A stretch of DNA of 64,000 bases from Phytomonas francai (Eukaryota; Euglenozoa; Kinetoplastea; Trypanosomatida; Trypanosomatidae). The position numbers and the translations under genes were made by a program. The notes beneath the pieces are model-generated. The model was not told the origin of the DNA, did not search any database, and saw only the letters and a program-made list of their open reading frames with translations. Where the stretch lies: positions 195,491 through 259,490 of the forward strand of contig MJCC01000008.1 of the NCBI GenBank assembly GCA_001766655.1, written 5' to 3'. Below, in pieces: positions 1 through 9,733 of the stretch (positions are counted from its first letter, which is position 1; every line of letters begins with the position of its first letter).

Positions 1-449
1 TGTTCCTGGCGTGCTCCTTCCTCACCTCTGCGTGCTGTCTCTTGCTGTGCGGTATTCCCGTGTATCCGGGCGTCGCGTCCAAAAACGTCAAAAACGGTGT
101 GGCCATCAACGGCATCCTTCTGTTTATTGCCTTCTTCGAATTCGGTGTCGGCCCGTGCTTCTACGTGCTCTCGCAGGACCTGTTCCCACCGTCGTTCCGC
201 CCCAAGGGCGCCTCCTTCACCATGGTGGCGCAGTTTATCTTCAACATCATCATCAACTTGTGTTACCCCATCGCGACGGAGAACATCTCCGGAGGCCCCT
301 CTGGGGACCAGGACAAGGGGCAAGCCGTGGCCTTCATATTCTTTGGCTGCATCGGCCTTGTGTGCTTCGTTGTGGAGGTCTTCTTCCTGCATCCTTGGGA
401 AGAGGGCGTAGACGAGACTGATCATAATCTGTTGTTTTCATTGTCTTAA
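1..449 (+). CDS. Hexose (glucose) transporter, MFS family, C-terminal part only
   Basis: This is the 3' end of a gene cut by the window start; the reading frame is open from base 3 to the TAA at 447-449. About 148 residues remain and hold the last three hydrophobic segments. The motif FGVGPCFYVLSQDLFP followed by RPKG matches the region after TM10 of GLUT-type sugar porters, where a G-P-x-P/F motif and an R-P-x-x element sit. An NI-S-G-G loop and an acidic tail (HPWEEGVDE) follow. Known role of the family: facilitated uptake of glucose/fructose across the plasma membrane or into glycosomes. The substrate cannot be told from this part. In related species these genes are often tandem arrays, so further copies may lie upstream. 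Confidence 0.85.
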   Translation, partial: FLACSFLTSACCLLLCGIPVYPGVASKNVKNGVAINGILLFIAFFEFGVGPCFYVLSQDLFPPSFRPKGASFTMVAQFIFNIIINLCYPIATENISGGPSGDQDKGQAVAFIFFGCIGLVCFVVEVFFLHPWEEGVDETDHNLLFSLS

Positions 450-1435
450 CATTATTGTGCGTTGAAAAAAATTATTTTCTTAATATGTAGGGTTTTTTAT
501 ACTTCAAAAATAGCAAAATTCCTACTTTTCTACATATATTATTTAACATTTTACTTTCTCAGATGGCCAATCTAGTGCTTTTTTAGAACATTGATTATTA
601 TTCTTTTTAAACGTTCTATATTTTCATTTTTGTTGTTGTGAATATTCGGTGTGTGTATTAATTTACTATAAAATATTTTTAAAATATAGGAATATGTTTT
701 CTTTAAAAAAATGTGAAAAATATATTCTCATCTGATATATTCATTAAAATGAAGTTTTCTTTTCTTCAAATAATTTATTTTCGTAAATAAGTTCTATAGG
801 CAGGTTTAATGGTAAGCTACTGATTTAGATATATACAAAACGGTTATTGCAGAGCTTCCTTTCACTCAAACTCTTTCATTTTTGATTGTTTTGAGTTGTT
901 TATTTAGATACTATTATAATAATATCAAACCATTTGCCTTTTTTCGTTGGTAACTCCTTTTTTCTTATAATTTTTTTTATTTCTCTTTTTTATTTCAAGT
1001 TCCTCGATTTTTACACCTAAAATTATTATTACTGTTTAAAGCCTAAATTTATTAAACCTTATTTCGAATATATATATGCGATTAGGTAAGTAAATATTCG
1101 AGAAATTATACCCTTCCACGTATCTACAATTATATATTCTTTTTTTTTCTAATTCAGGTAAAAACTAAGCATAAATTATGGGCAATGATGTTATTTATTC
1201 CTCGTCGAATGTCTACAGGTTTAAAGGCACTTTTGATTGTATTGAGATAATTAATCTCGAATTCTTTCCATCTAAACCTGTTTTAATACAAGGATAATAT
1301 CCTTACCACATTTTCCACTATAATTACCTTTTTTCAAAGAACAAAAAATCATAAATACGTATTTATATACTTTCCGAGGCTTTCAAAAAGCTATTTCAAT
1401 AAATAAGATCAGTGCCTTGATAATTTTTCAAAAAC
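450..1435. other. AT-rich intergenic spacer
   Basis: Very AT-rich with many short T and A runs. It would hold the transporter 3' UTR and the splice acceptor of the DnaJ gene. I see no coding signal, tRNA or structured RNA. Confidence 0.6.
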
Positions 1436-2452
1436 ATGGGTGTCGATTATTATAAAACATTGGGCATACCGCGAAATGCCGACCAAAAGACCATTAAAAA
1501 GGCTTATCATCAGATGGCCTTGAAGTACCACCCAGACAAGAACAAGGATAACCGAGAGACGGCAGAGCGGAAATTCAAGGAGGTCAGTGAAGCCTATGAT
1601 GTGCTCAGCGATGAAACGAAGAAGGTCGTCTATGACCAGTACGGGGAGGAAGGGCTCAAAGCTGGGATGGGCCAGGGTGACGAGACGCACATGAATTCTC
1701 AGTGGTCAACCGCTGGTGGGGATGGTCGTCGTGCGGCGTACACGTTTACCACCGACGACGCCTTCGGCATTTTCGAGCGCTTCTTCGGCACACGGGATCC
1801 CTTTAGTGGCGGAGAGGCCTTTGGTGGCGGTGGCCCCGGGCTGCATCGCATTTTCCGTGGTTTTGGCGGCCCGGATGGCTTCACGACTGGATTCGCGACT
1901 CCGCAAGTCTCGCCTGATCGTGAGGTGCCCGCAATCGAGTACACATTCGCCTGCACGTTAGAGGAAATTTTCCACGGGTGTGTAAAAAAATTTTCTGTGT
2001 CCCGTGATATGCCTAACGGACAAGACAAGAAGGAGTTTGAGGTTAAGGTCTTACCGGGGTATAAAAAGGGTACCAAGATAAGATTTGAACGCGAAGGCGG
2101 ATGTGTTAAAGGTTATGCACCCAATGTCCTTGCGGATATGGTATTCGTCCTTGATGAGAAGCCGCATTCTCGCTTTAAGCGGACAGATGCTGATTTATTC
2201 ACTGATCTGCATATCAACTTAAAGCAAGCGCTCTTAGGGACTACCGTGCAGGTAAAGGGTATTGATGGCAAGGTACACACGCTTCCATTAACAGGTGTCA
2301 CCAAGGAGGGTCGCAAGTTGCGCATCCGTCAAGAAGGAATGCAAAACCGAAAGCTTAATTGTCGTGGTGATCTTTACATTACTTTTCACGTTGACATGCC
2401 CGATAAACTCTCTGAGGAAACAAAACACTTGGTAGAAAAGTGTAATTTCTAA
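1436..2452 (+). CDS. DnaJ/Hsp40 co-chaperone, type II (DNAJB/Sis1 class)
   Basis: 338 residues. The J domain occupies about residues 3-70 with the HPD tripeptide at 32-34, which stimulates Hsp70 ATPase. A Gly/Phe-rich linker (about 95-150) follows, then the two beta-barrel substrate-binding domains (about 165-335) with the [11 protein letters not shown] element typical of the DnaJ C-terminal domain. There is no CxxCxGxG zinc region, so it is type II. No signal peptide or transmembrane segment is visible, so it is probably cytosolic. The ATG is the first in frame after the AT-rich leader. The C-terminus ends EKCNF with no EEVD-like or CaaX motif. Confidence 0.93.
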   Translation: MGVDYYKTLGIPRNADQKTIKKAYHQMALKYHPDKNKDNRETAERKFKEVSEAYDVLSDETKKVVYDQYGEEGLKAGMGQGDETHMNSQWSTAGGDGRRAAYTFTTDDAFGIFERFFGTRDPFSGGEAFGGGGPGLHRIFRGFGGPDGFTTGFATPQVSPDREVPAIEYTFACTLEEIFHGCVKKFSVSRDMPNGQDKKEFEVKVLPGYKKGTKIRFEREGGCVKGYAPNVLADMVFVLDEKPHSRFKRTDADLFTDLHINLKQALLGTTVQVKGIDGKVHTLPLTGVTKEGRKLRIRQEGMQNRKLNCRGDLYITFHVDMPDKLSEETKHLVEKCNF

Positions 2453-3094
2453 ATGAAGGCAATCTTAGCAAGTGCATTTATCACTTTTCCCATATTAACT
2501 TATTTATAAGGTAAATTACTTATTGTTCGTATTTTATGAGAAGTTTTCAATGCATTCATACTAAATGATATAAACCAATGCACTATCTGAAAAGTATAAT
2601 ATTAATTTATTCGCAATTTGAATTCAATGAGAATAGTTGAGTCCGTGTGATATTTAAATATGAATTGTGAATATGTGCCTTTGTATATCTTTTCCCCTTC
2701 TGAAAGTGAGCTAACATTTATTAAGCGTAAGATGCTTTGCAGGGACCTAAAGAACCTTATTTATATGGATGTACTCCATACCAACTTTCTTGAAATAAAG
2801 GCATAATGATTATTCAACCTTTAAATACTAATACCAATACGAGAACTTTACCCCTACTATTCATTTCTTCTATGTGTAATTTCTTTGATACCTTTTCTTC
2901 TCTTTTTCATTAGTTACCTAACGTCGTTAATTTTATAGATTTTGCCGGTGCAAATTATAGATGCCTATTTATATGTCAAGATAAGACGCAGTAGAAGGAT
3001 AAAGTCAGGGTCCAGCCAAAAACACTTGTTGGTTTATTAGTTCTTTCTCTTGTTCAACTTCCCTGTGTTTTTTGCTTTTGGGCCGAATCAAACC
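2453..3094. other. Intergenic spacer
   Basis: AT-rich spacer without a convincing ORF. A likely trans-splice acceptor AG lies at 3039-3040, followed by a pyrimidine-rich leader up to the Rab23 ATG. Confidence 0.5.
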
Positions 3095-3949
3095 ATGAAT
3101 TGTGGACCCGATGAATGTATCAAGGTGATTGTTGTGGGAAATTGTGGCGTAGGGAAAACATGTCTACTACACCGTTTTGTTCGATGTAGTTTTATCGATC
3201 GCTATACCAAGACGATAGGGGCTGAATTTCATGAAAAAGATGTCTTTTGCGGTGGTCCTGAGCTCAGGGTGAAACTCATGCTATGGGACACGGCTGGGCA
3301 AGAGACTTCTAATGCCCTCACCCAGGCCTATTACAGTGGAAGTGGAGTCGCTGTCCTCGCGTTCAGTACGGTGGATCGTGATAGCTACACCGATGTGGCG
3401 AAATGGAAGGAAAAGGTAGAGTTTGTGTGCGGACCTATTGTGATGGTGCTTTGCCAAACCAAGTGTGATCTTTTTCATGAATCTTCCATTACGGATAGGG
3501 AGGCGGTAGAGCTAGCTGAGGCGTTTCAGCTTCCGCTGTTTCGTGTTTCCAGCAAGGATGATTTCAATGTTAGCCAGTTATTCGAGTTCATCGTTCAGCA
3601 GTGTCTTATAGGTGAAGAGATTGAGGGGTTTGCAAGACCCTTAAATCATCTGAAAGTTTTAGACACGAAAAGCGGAGGCGCCGTAAATCGCGTTAAGGAA
3701 GGTAAATGCGAAGCCATGCAATCATTCGGAAGTCCAGCGGATCCAGGACTGGCCGTGGGAAAAGTGATGACTTCTACACCAATCGCCCTAGATGGGTCTG
3801 TTTCTTCTGTACCTGCAGCAGGCTATTCGGGTGTTAAAACACGAATTTCACAAAAAAAAGAGAAATCCACGAAAACCAATTCGGGGATGATGTCTGAATC
3901 ATCTTCAGTGTCTAAGAAAAGTCGGAACTGCAAATGTGCGCTCATTTAA
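3095..3949 (+). CDS. RAB23: Rab23-like small GTPase with CaaX end
   Basis: 284 residues from ATG 3095; a longer ORF would need a TTG start at 3050 and is not used. P-loop GNCGVGKT at 15-22, switch I Thr40 in TKTIGAEF, and WDTAGQE at 64-70. The stretch after switch II (FSTVDRDSY, KWKEKV, then SSKDDFNVSQLFEF) follows human Rab23 closely. The guanine-specificity motif reads TKCD (122-125), not NKxD. A Ser/Lys-rich tail of about 110 residues ends in CALI, a CaaX prenylation box; Rab23 in animals also ends in CaaX. Known role: Rab23 works in cilium/flagellum-linked traffic. Localisation here is inferred. Confidence 0.85.
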   Translation: MNCGPDECIKVIVVGNCGVGKTCLLHRFVRCSFIDRYTKTIGAEFHEKDVFCGGPELRVKLMLWDTAGQETSNALTQAYYSGSGVAVLAFSTVDRDSYTDVAKWKEKVEFVCGPIVMVLCQTKCDLFHESSITDREAVELAEAFQLPLFRVSSKDDFNVSQLFEFIVQQCLIGEEIEGFARPLNHLKVLDTKSGGAVNRVKEGKCEAMQSFGSPADPGLAVGKVMTSTPIALDGSVSSVPAAGYSGVKTRISQKKEKSTKTNSGMMSESSSVSKKSRNCKCALI

Positions 3950-4316
3950 TTATTTTTGTTTTTTGCTATCGAATTTAGCTTTCTACTGGTTCGCAGTCAA
4001 CTTAGTTAATTATTCGATTCCATACATATGCTTTCATGTTAGCGTTTTAATTCTTATTGTGAAGCTATCATGGAAGCCCCCAAAAGAGACAAAGAATGGA
4101 AGAGCCTTAATGGCATAATTTTCTTTGTCTTTTAGATTCATATGCATTTCAATATGTATTTCTTATTTGTATTTTTGTGTTAACTTTTTATTCTCTTCTA
4201 TTCTATAGAATTTTAGCCAAAGCAAAGAAAATACAGAAGGCAAATGAAAAGGAATTTCATTTTCTCTAAATGACTCTTAATTTTAGGATAATTACCACAA
4301 TCCCGACGCAAGTTTT
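3950..4316. other. Intergenic spacer upstream of the gene relic
   Basis: AT-rich 3' region of the Rab23 gene. A 60-codon open frame overlapping the Rab23 end looks like chance. Confidence 0.5.
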
Positions 4317-5150
4317 CCCTTTTTATGCCATAAGAACTTGAGATTGCGCTGGATTACCTTTTAAAGAAGGTTCAGGAAAATAAAAGGTACTAGTCATAGT
4401 GAACAAGGGTAATAAAATCCGTTTTGACTAGTGCCATCGCTTTTGGGGACCCTTCAGGATACTTTTGGTCAACGTAAGTTAATTATTAGACACCATAGCT
4501 CATCACTAACGATTTCATATGGAGACAGCAGGGCGAGTATATGATTGCTATCATCAACAATGCAAATTAAGATGAATAAAGGAACTGTGCGCAACATGAA
4601 GGCTCTATTCCGCGATATGCGCAGGGTAGGTGAAGCCACTTAAGTGGCTTATCGCGATGAATATCGACCTTCGGCAGCTTAAAAGTCCTCTATGAAAATT
4701 ATAGCAACCACAATACCTTGGGCGAGGGATACATTTCTCATGAGTACGCCAGGGTGGTTGTTTGGGATATTGTCGTTGGTACTGAATCGGCTCCGTGTGC
4801 CGTTCCTACTATCCCCTCCTTGTAGCTTAACATAAGGCAACTTGAGCTAAGCGTAAAAATGGTTTCGAGTGTTCATGAAACACGTAGCATTGACGCATAT
4901 CGTGGTTGTCATTCAGCTATCTTTCGCGTAGATTGCACTTGTTTCAAAGCTCGACGATGGCGTTTAGGAAGTATGACATACGGCGTACAACTGTTGTATT
5001 GTCTTTGTACTAAGTATCATCGATGTGCTTCGGGAAGAGTATATGATTGATCTGGATGACGTCACTGCAGCATCTGAGCAATTAAGGTGCATGACGACTT
5101 CCTTTATATGTCAGGTTGTTGAACAAAATGAAGATATGCATAATTACTAA
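4317..5150 (+). pseudogene. Decayed gene, possibly a Cache-TM-HAMP membrane receptor
   Basis: In a long spacer, one frame (codons at 4340, 4532, 4676) keeps protein-like stretches broken by about ten stop codons: ELEIALDYLLKKVQENKRY near 4335, then AIAFGDPSGYFWST near 4430, WRQQGEYMIAIINNAN near 4520, and YENYSNHNTLGEGYISHEYA near 4690. After about 4860 the signal moves to another frame: a hydrophobic run THIVVVIQLSFA near 4893, then REEYMIDLDDVTAASEQLRC near 5034, ending at TAA 5148. The FGDPSGYF element, the hydrophobic run and the LDDVT segment resemble the order Cache sensor, membrane span, HAMP-like linker seen in trypanosomatid receptor cyclases and kinases. The decay is read directly; the family is an inference. 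Any catalytic domain is absent. Confidence 0.45.
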
Positions 5151-5537
5151 TCATTAAGTCTAAAACAATGCTATTCTTTCTTACCATTTGCCATTTCTAA
5201 ACTATATTACTTTCTATTTATCATTCTACCTCAATATTAAACACTAAGGGTGCTCTTGTATTCTCCAACTTTCTTATGGAGCTTTTCAAACTTAGCTTGA
5301 TTACACCAAGTGTCTGTGGCTAGGAACAGAAACTTAAAAAAAAACCTTGCTGGTAAGTGTGATACGATATCTATCTATCTATATATATATGGATAAATAT
5401 ATTGAGAAAATATTTCTTATTTTGCTTCCTTCTGCTCAAATATTAAACGAGGTCATACTATTATGTCACCTTTTTTTTATTTTGTTTTCCTGTACTAACG
5501 CTACAAAAGTATCCCTGAGTTCATTTTATAAGTAGCC
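5151..5537. other. Spacer with polypyrimidine tract upstream of the 5538 gene
   Basis: Contains a T/C-rich run at about 5469-5490, a TACTAAC at 5493-5499 and AG at 5508-5509, a plausible trans-splice acceptor 29 bases before the ATG. Confidence 0.5.
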
Positions 5538-8500
5538 ATGAGTGCTACATCAGTGAGAGAAGTTAGCTCCCCGAACTCGTTTGAAGAGACTGCCCTCTGC
5601 GATGTTCACAAGTACAGAAGTGAAAACGTTTCACTGGGGCCAGAAGGCCTTGTAGAGCAGCCTGCTCCTGAGTGTTTGTCGAACCCAAGTCAGGTTGAAC
5701 AGTGCGAACCGGGGATTAAGCCTTGTGCTTTCGCAGTGCCGTTTGCGCATCTCAGCATTCCTGTGAATAGGGGCCTTTGTAAGGTGCCACATAAACCAGA
5801 AAAGGATGGCAACATAGCTGCTTGGAGGGGAACTGCAGGGCCTGAAGTGAAAGCGAACCTGAAAGCAGATAGGTTATGCCAATCTCCTCGTGCAATCACA
5901 TCCAAGAATCGCCCCAACAACATCTCTGAGCATCTTCGAGAGCACGGTTCAAGATTTGAACATGTTTACAACAATTCCCTAGCTTACCAGAGAGGGAGTG
6001 GCTCAGAATCCACTCTTGTGGTAGGGAATTCTTCAGGCTTAGCGATGCGGCCAAGAAGTAGGCGCAGTATCTCGCGCAGACTCCGTGGATGCGAAGCTGG
6101 CTTCGCTCACAGAATTAGGAAAGAAACCCAAAACATGCGAAGACACGGTGACACTAGCTTCTCAATTTGTTCAGAAGTTCCAGCTGTGCGTTCAAAATTC
6201 GATGACCAGCTAATTAGGATGGATCGTGAGCTCAACGATAGGAAAGAAGAAGTTCATTCACTAAAGAAGGCTCTTCGCCGTGCTGAGATGACAGCACGCT
6301 TCTCGCGAGAGGTAATGATGAAGTCAAGTGGGCATATGCCATTTACTGCAATTCATTCTGATGAAATAGCCCTTATTGGGCAATTATGTCCTGCAAAAGA
6401 AACCATGACATCCGCAAGTGAAGATTTAACCAAGAGAGTGTGCTTCCTGGAGGAAAAACTAACAGCCTCACTTCAGGAAATCGACTTTCTCAAGCGTGAT
6501 CGGCGAACATTTCGTGTGCACCAACTCTCATTGGAGCTACAAGCCACCGAAAGCGCGTTGCGACAACTGCTCAATCGCAGCATGAGACCTAAACAAGGCA
6601 GCATCTCTGAGGCAGATGAGTTTGCTTGTTTATCACATGCACAAAATGCCAATAAAAATATGGCGAAGAAGCATAGTTCTTCAGCCAAAATAGCCATCCC
6701 TGATCATTCCGGATACTATCAAGCAAAAGAGACAGAACAGACTCATAAAAAGAGGGTGCCGAAGCAAAAAGTGGGCGAACAGTTGAACGCACTTGACCAG
6801 CACAAAAAATCTGACGGCAAAGGAACCTTACAAGTTCGCGTGGTGCTCGAAAAGCTTAAGAATGTAAACACAGTCATGGCAAAGGAATCATCAACTCCTC
6901 TGCTTTTGCCAGAAAAATTAGATCCACAGCAGCAGGATCTCGAACGAACACGTATCCTTTTGATTCGGTCTAACCGTCAATTAGACAAATACAAGCAGCT
7001 TTTTCTCAATGGAGTATCATTGGATGCGATGCTAACTGTAATGGAGGAGCGCGATAGGCTCCAGAGGCTTCTCGAAGAAAAAAATGTGCAAGAAACCGCT
7101 CTCTGCGATGAGATGGAGACCGCAAGGGGGAGATCTGTGCAGCTTGTGGAGGAAGACATGAGAATGCAGATTGAGGGCGAAAGACTCCTTGCGGACGTTC
7201 GAGAGGAAAGGCTTCGTGAGACCATTCAGCAACTTGAGGAGAAGCTCGCACGTTTAATCGAGACTGCGCATCCTCGAAGTACAGATGATACCCAGGGAGT
7301 TGCTTTACAAGCTGAGCAGCACCAGGAGGCGACACAATATCGCTCTCGTAGCAAGGACAGCTCTGGGCCTCAGTCCTCTGTAAAAAGCCCAACTATCAAG
7401 AACGCGCCAGATTTGCATAGCACTCAAAGCAGCTTAAAGGCTTCCGGACACGTCATGCACACACTCACAGATGTGCGATCTCAGAATTCTTCATTGAGTA
7501 AGCGGACAAGCACGCACACTTATGGTTCTACAGTTGTTCGACCAGAAAGCACGCAGGGACTCGCAAAAGAAGAGGAATCCATGATGAACCCCTACGAGAC
7601 ACATAGCTCAACCCTTTCGAGGAAAGGGTCAACGCCTCACTCTTCGCGATCGTCTAGTGTGAAGGACACCACATCAGTTCAAAGCCCCTTGGCCCACATT
7701 ACACCCTTAAGTGTGACCACATTTTCCAACATACTTTTACCATCGGTGTCTAAGGATAAGTACGTAGAAGACGGAGAGCTTCCCGTGAAAGAGATAAATC
7801 GCACAGGCTCCACTTTAATCATCACTGAATCCCCAATTCCTTCTGCTGTTGGAGAAAATTTAGAGCAAAGGCATAACTCAACTGCAGAAATACAATCAGT
7901 GACACATTCCATGACTTCCCAAGTAGAATCGTTCTCTCCTCAGCGTGAGGAACAGCTATTGGATCCCAACACGTCCATTCGATCTCAAAATTTTATCTCC
8001 CATACTCCCCCGATCCATCATTCTCCATCGCGGAGCGCTTTCGGAGAAAACGACACGCCATTATCTCCGATATTACCAACCTTGCCAGATGCCTCCCCAG
8101 TCAATGCTTTAGTATCTTCTGACAAACCTTCTGATTTCGTTGCGCATCATGAAGCGGATTCCACAGAGAGTCAAAATGGTAGATTGGCTGATATTACACC
8201 CGCTTCCATTACAACTTTACAGTCTCAACAAGCAACTATGGAAACTCCTCTATTAGCTGCGCATGAGGAGATTCACAGAGATGAAGCCCAGCACATTACA
8301 TTACCTTCAAAAGCCTCAGGCATAGAGATTGATGATAAATCTGCAAGCTGTCCTAATTCTCCCCCTCAGATTCTGGAAGAGGTACCAATGGAAAGGATGG
8401 CCTCTCTTCAGCCATTTCTCACCCCGACTACGCTCACAGAAACCGCTGCAGCGAATGCGGTAGATCCGATTTCGGTAGGGTGTGCTTCCTTGTCGTCTAA

Positions 8501-8990
8501 GGAGTCCTCAGAAGAGCTGAGATCATCTTTTTTACTTCTAAACGTGCGTTCTCAAAGAAGAAGCAACTCCCGACCACAATTCAACCGCAGTGCCTCTGAG
8601 GATGAAAGTCCAGGCGATATCAAGGCTGAGGAGTCGTTATCATCGCGCATGCCATTGGCGTCTCCGCCAGAAAAGGCGTTCTCCTCCTCTGTGGATGTCC
8701 GAAATGGGGAGGACCCCCAAGCTAAAACGACAGCCCAGAGCGATAGCAGAATGCGTGAGGAAGGGGAGAAGGACGCGGTAGTGGGGGATAAGAGCTTTTC
8801 CATAGCATCCGAGTCGGGCGCAAAGGGCCTAAAGGGTTCTGGGGCGAGTGCAGGCGATGTGGACCCCCATACACGGCCCAATACAGTGTCGCAGGAGGCC
8901 TCAAAGGTGCACATTGCGGAGCTATCTCCAAAAGCGAGTACCGATAGCCTGCATGAAGGCGAACGCACTCGTGTGAAGGAGGACGAATAA
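5538..8990 (+). CDS. Large Ser-rich coiled-coil protein of unknown function
   Basis: 1,150 residues from ATG 5538. Residues 1-220 look disordered, with a basic patch (RPRSRRSISRRLRG). Two predicted coiled-coil stretches follow: about 225-360 (DRELNDRKEEVHSLKKALRR and on) and about 470-580 (LQRLLEEKNVQETALCDEME). From about 590 to the end the protein is Ser/Thr/Pro-rich, low complexity and acidic. A short motif seems repeated: AHITPLSVTTF near 719 and ADITPASITTL near 886. No catalytic motif, signal peptide or membrane span is visible. The layout (central coil, long phospho-acceptor-rich tail) is common in trypanosomatid cytoskeletal and basal-body proteins, but I do not recognise a family. 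Confidence 0.8.
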   Translation: MSATSVREVSSPNSFEETALCDVHKYRSENVSLGPEGLVEQPAPECLSNPSQVEQCEPGIKPCAFAVPFAHLSIPVNRGLCKVPHKPEKDGNIAAWRGTAGPEVKANLKADRLCQSPRAITSKNRPNNISEHLREHGSRFEHVYNNSLAYQRGSGSESTLVVGNSSGLAMRPRSRRSISRRLRGCEAGFAHRIRKETQNMRRHGDTSFSICSEVPAVRSKFDDQLIRMDRELNDRKEEVHSLKKALRRAEMTARFSREVMMKSSGHMPFTAIHSDEIALIGQLCPAKETMTSASEDLTKRVCFLEEKLTASLQEIDFLKRDRRTFRVHQLSLELQATESALRQLLNRSMRPKQGSISEADEFACLSHAQNANKNMAKKHSSSAKIAIPDHSGYYQAKETEQTHKKRVPKQKVGEQLNALDQHKKSDGKGTLQVRVVLEKLKNVNTVMAKESSTPLLLPEKLDPQQQDLERTRILLIRSNRQLDKYKQLFLNGVSLDAMLTVMEERDRLQRLLEEKNVQETALCDEMETARGRSVQLVEEDMRMQIEGERLLADVREERLRETIQQLEEKLARLIETAHPRSTDDTQGVALQAEQHQEATQYRSRSKDSSGPQSSVKSPTIKNAPDLHSTQSSLKASGHVMHTLTDVRSQNSSLSKRTSTHTYGSTVVRPESTQGLAKEEESMMNPYETHSSTLSRKGSTPHSSRSSSVKDTTSVQSPLAHITPLSVTTFSNILLPSVSKDKYVEDGELPVKEINRTGSTLIITESPIPSAVGENLEQRHNSTAEIQSVTHSMTSQVESFSPQREEQLLDPNTSIRSQNFISHTPPIHHSPSRSAFGENDTPLSPILPTLPDASPVNALVSSDKPSDFVAHHEADSTESQNGRLADITPASITTLQSQQATMETPLLAAHEEIHRDEAQHITLPSKASGIEIDDKSASCPNSPPQILEEVPMERMASLQPFLTPTTLTETAAANAVDPISVGCASLSSKESSEELRSSFLLLNVRSQRRSNSRPQFNRSASEDESPGDIKAEESLSSRMPLASPPEKAFSSSVDVRNGEDPQAKTTAQSDSRMREEGEKDAVVGDKSFSIASESGAKGLKGSGASAGDVDPHTRPNTVSQEASKVHIAELSPKASTDSLHEGERTRVKEDE

Positions 8991-9733
8991 GTAATATTAT
9001 CTTCTTGCCGTGGGAGTTATACACAAGCATCAATCTTTTTTAAAAGAATAAAAAAGTGCTCAGATTAAGAACATCAATCCTATTGCTGAAGACGCTCACT
9101 GAAGCTTCTTCTACGTCTTCTGCGGCACATCTATCGATATGTGATACAGGGACGAGAAGGAAGGGGATGCTTTGCCGGTGAATATGGATCTACAAGACTC
9201 TGATACAAAATTTTATTCCGTTTTGTCTTCGGGGTATCATCTGCTGTTAGATTTAATTGGAAAAGAGAATCCATTGTGGAACTATCCCTTTTCAAAATAG
9301 AAGTCATTACTTAATATTTTTTTGTTTTCCCTGCCGTAGGTTTTGTTCGGCTGAATATATATAAAGTGATAAACCAACTAGATATGTGTATGGGGTGGTG
9401 GTGATGGTGGTGTAATGTATTTACTGTAGCTCTTATGGTTGTATTTGCTTTTATCAACATCAAACAGAGGGTCTGAATAAAAAACCAAAAGAGTAGAGGA
9501 CGACACTGCAATACGGCAAAAAAACTGTTTCTTTGCCAATAGCAGAGTCTTCACAATACTTCTTTAAATAACAAGACTATTCTTTAAAAAAAATGTTACC
9601 ATTTTTTTTTTTGGTACCCCTTGTTCCTCTCTGCGAGAGTCTTTTATTGGTAATATTACTTTGCCATCGCTCGAGATCAAGCTAGGCAAGGTAAAAGGTG
9701 TGCATACCATTTGGAAGTGAAGCCATAAATACA
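8991..9733. other. Intergenic spacer with GGT repeat and splice signal
   Basis: A short GGT-type repeat sits at 9391-9412. A T-rich tract at about 9592-9630 with AG at 9636-9637 is a good acceptor for the next gene; no ATG lies between it and 9734. I see nothing else. Confidence 0.5.

Noticed and set aside
1409..1690. Minus-strand open frames overlapping most + strand genes (for example 1409-1690, 11110-11694, 23264-24031, 60204-60920, 63239-63916)
   Set aside because: Each lies inside a well-supported + strand gene, has low-complexity or Arg/Pro-biased translation, and no splice tract in the right place.
3050..3094. Longer starts at TTG/GTG (3050, 9698, 23357, 32948, 35052, 37449, 40815, 53692)
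   Set aside because: Nuclear genes of trypanosomatids start at ATG; a nearby in-frame ATG was used where one exists. The 37449 case is discussed separately.
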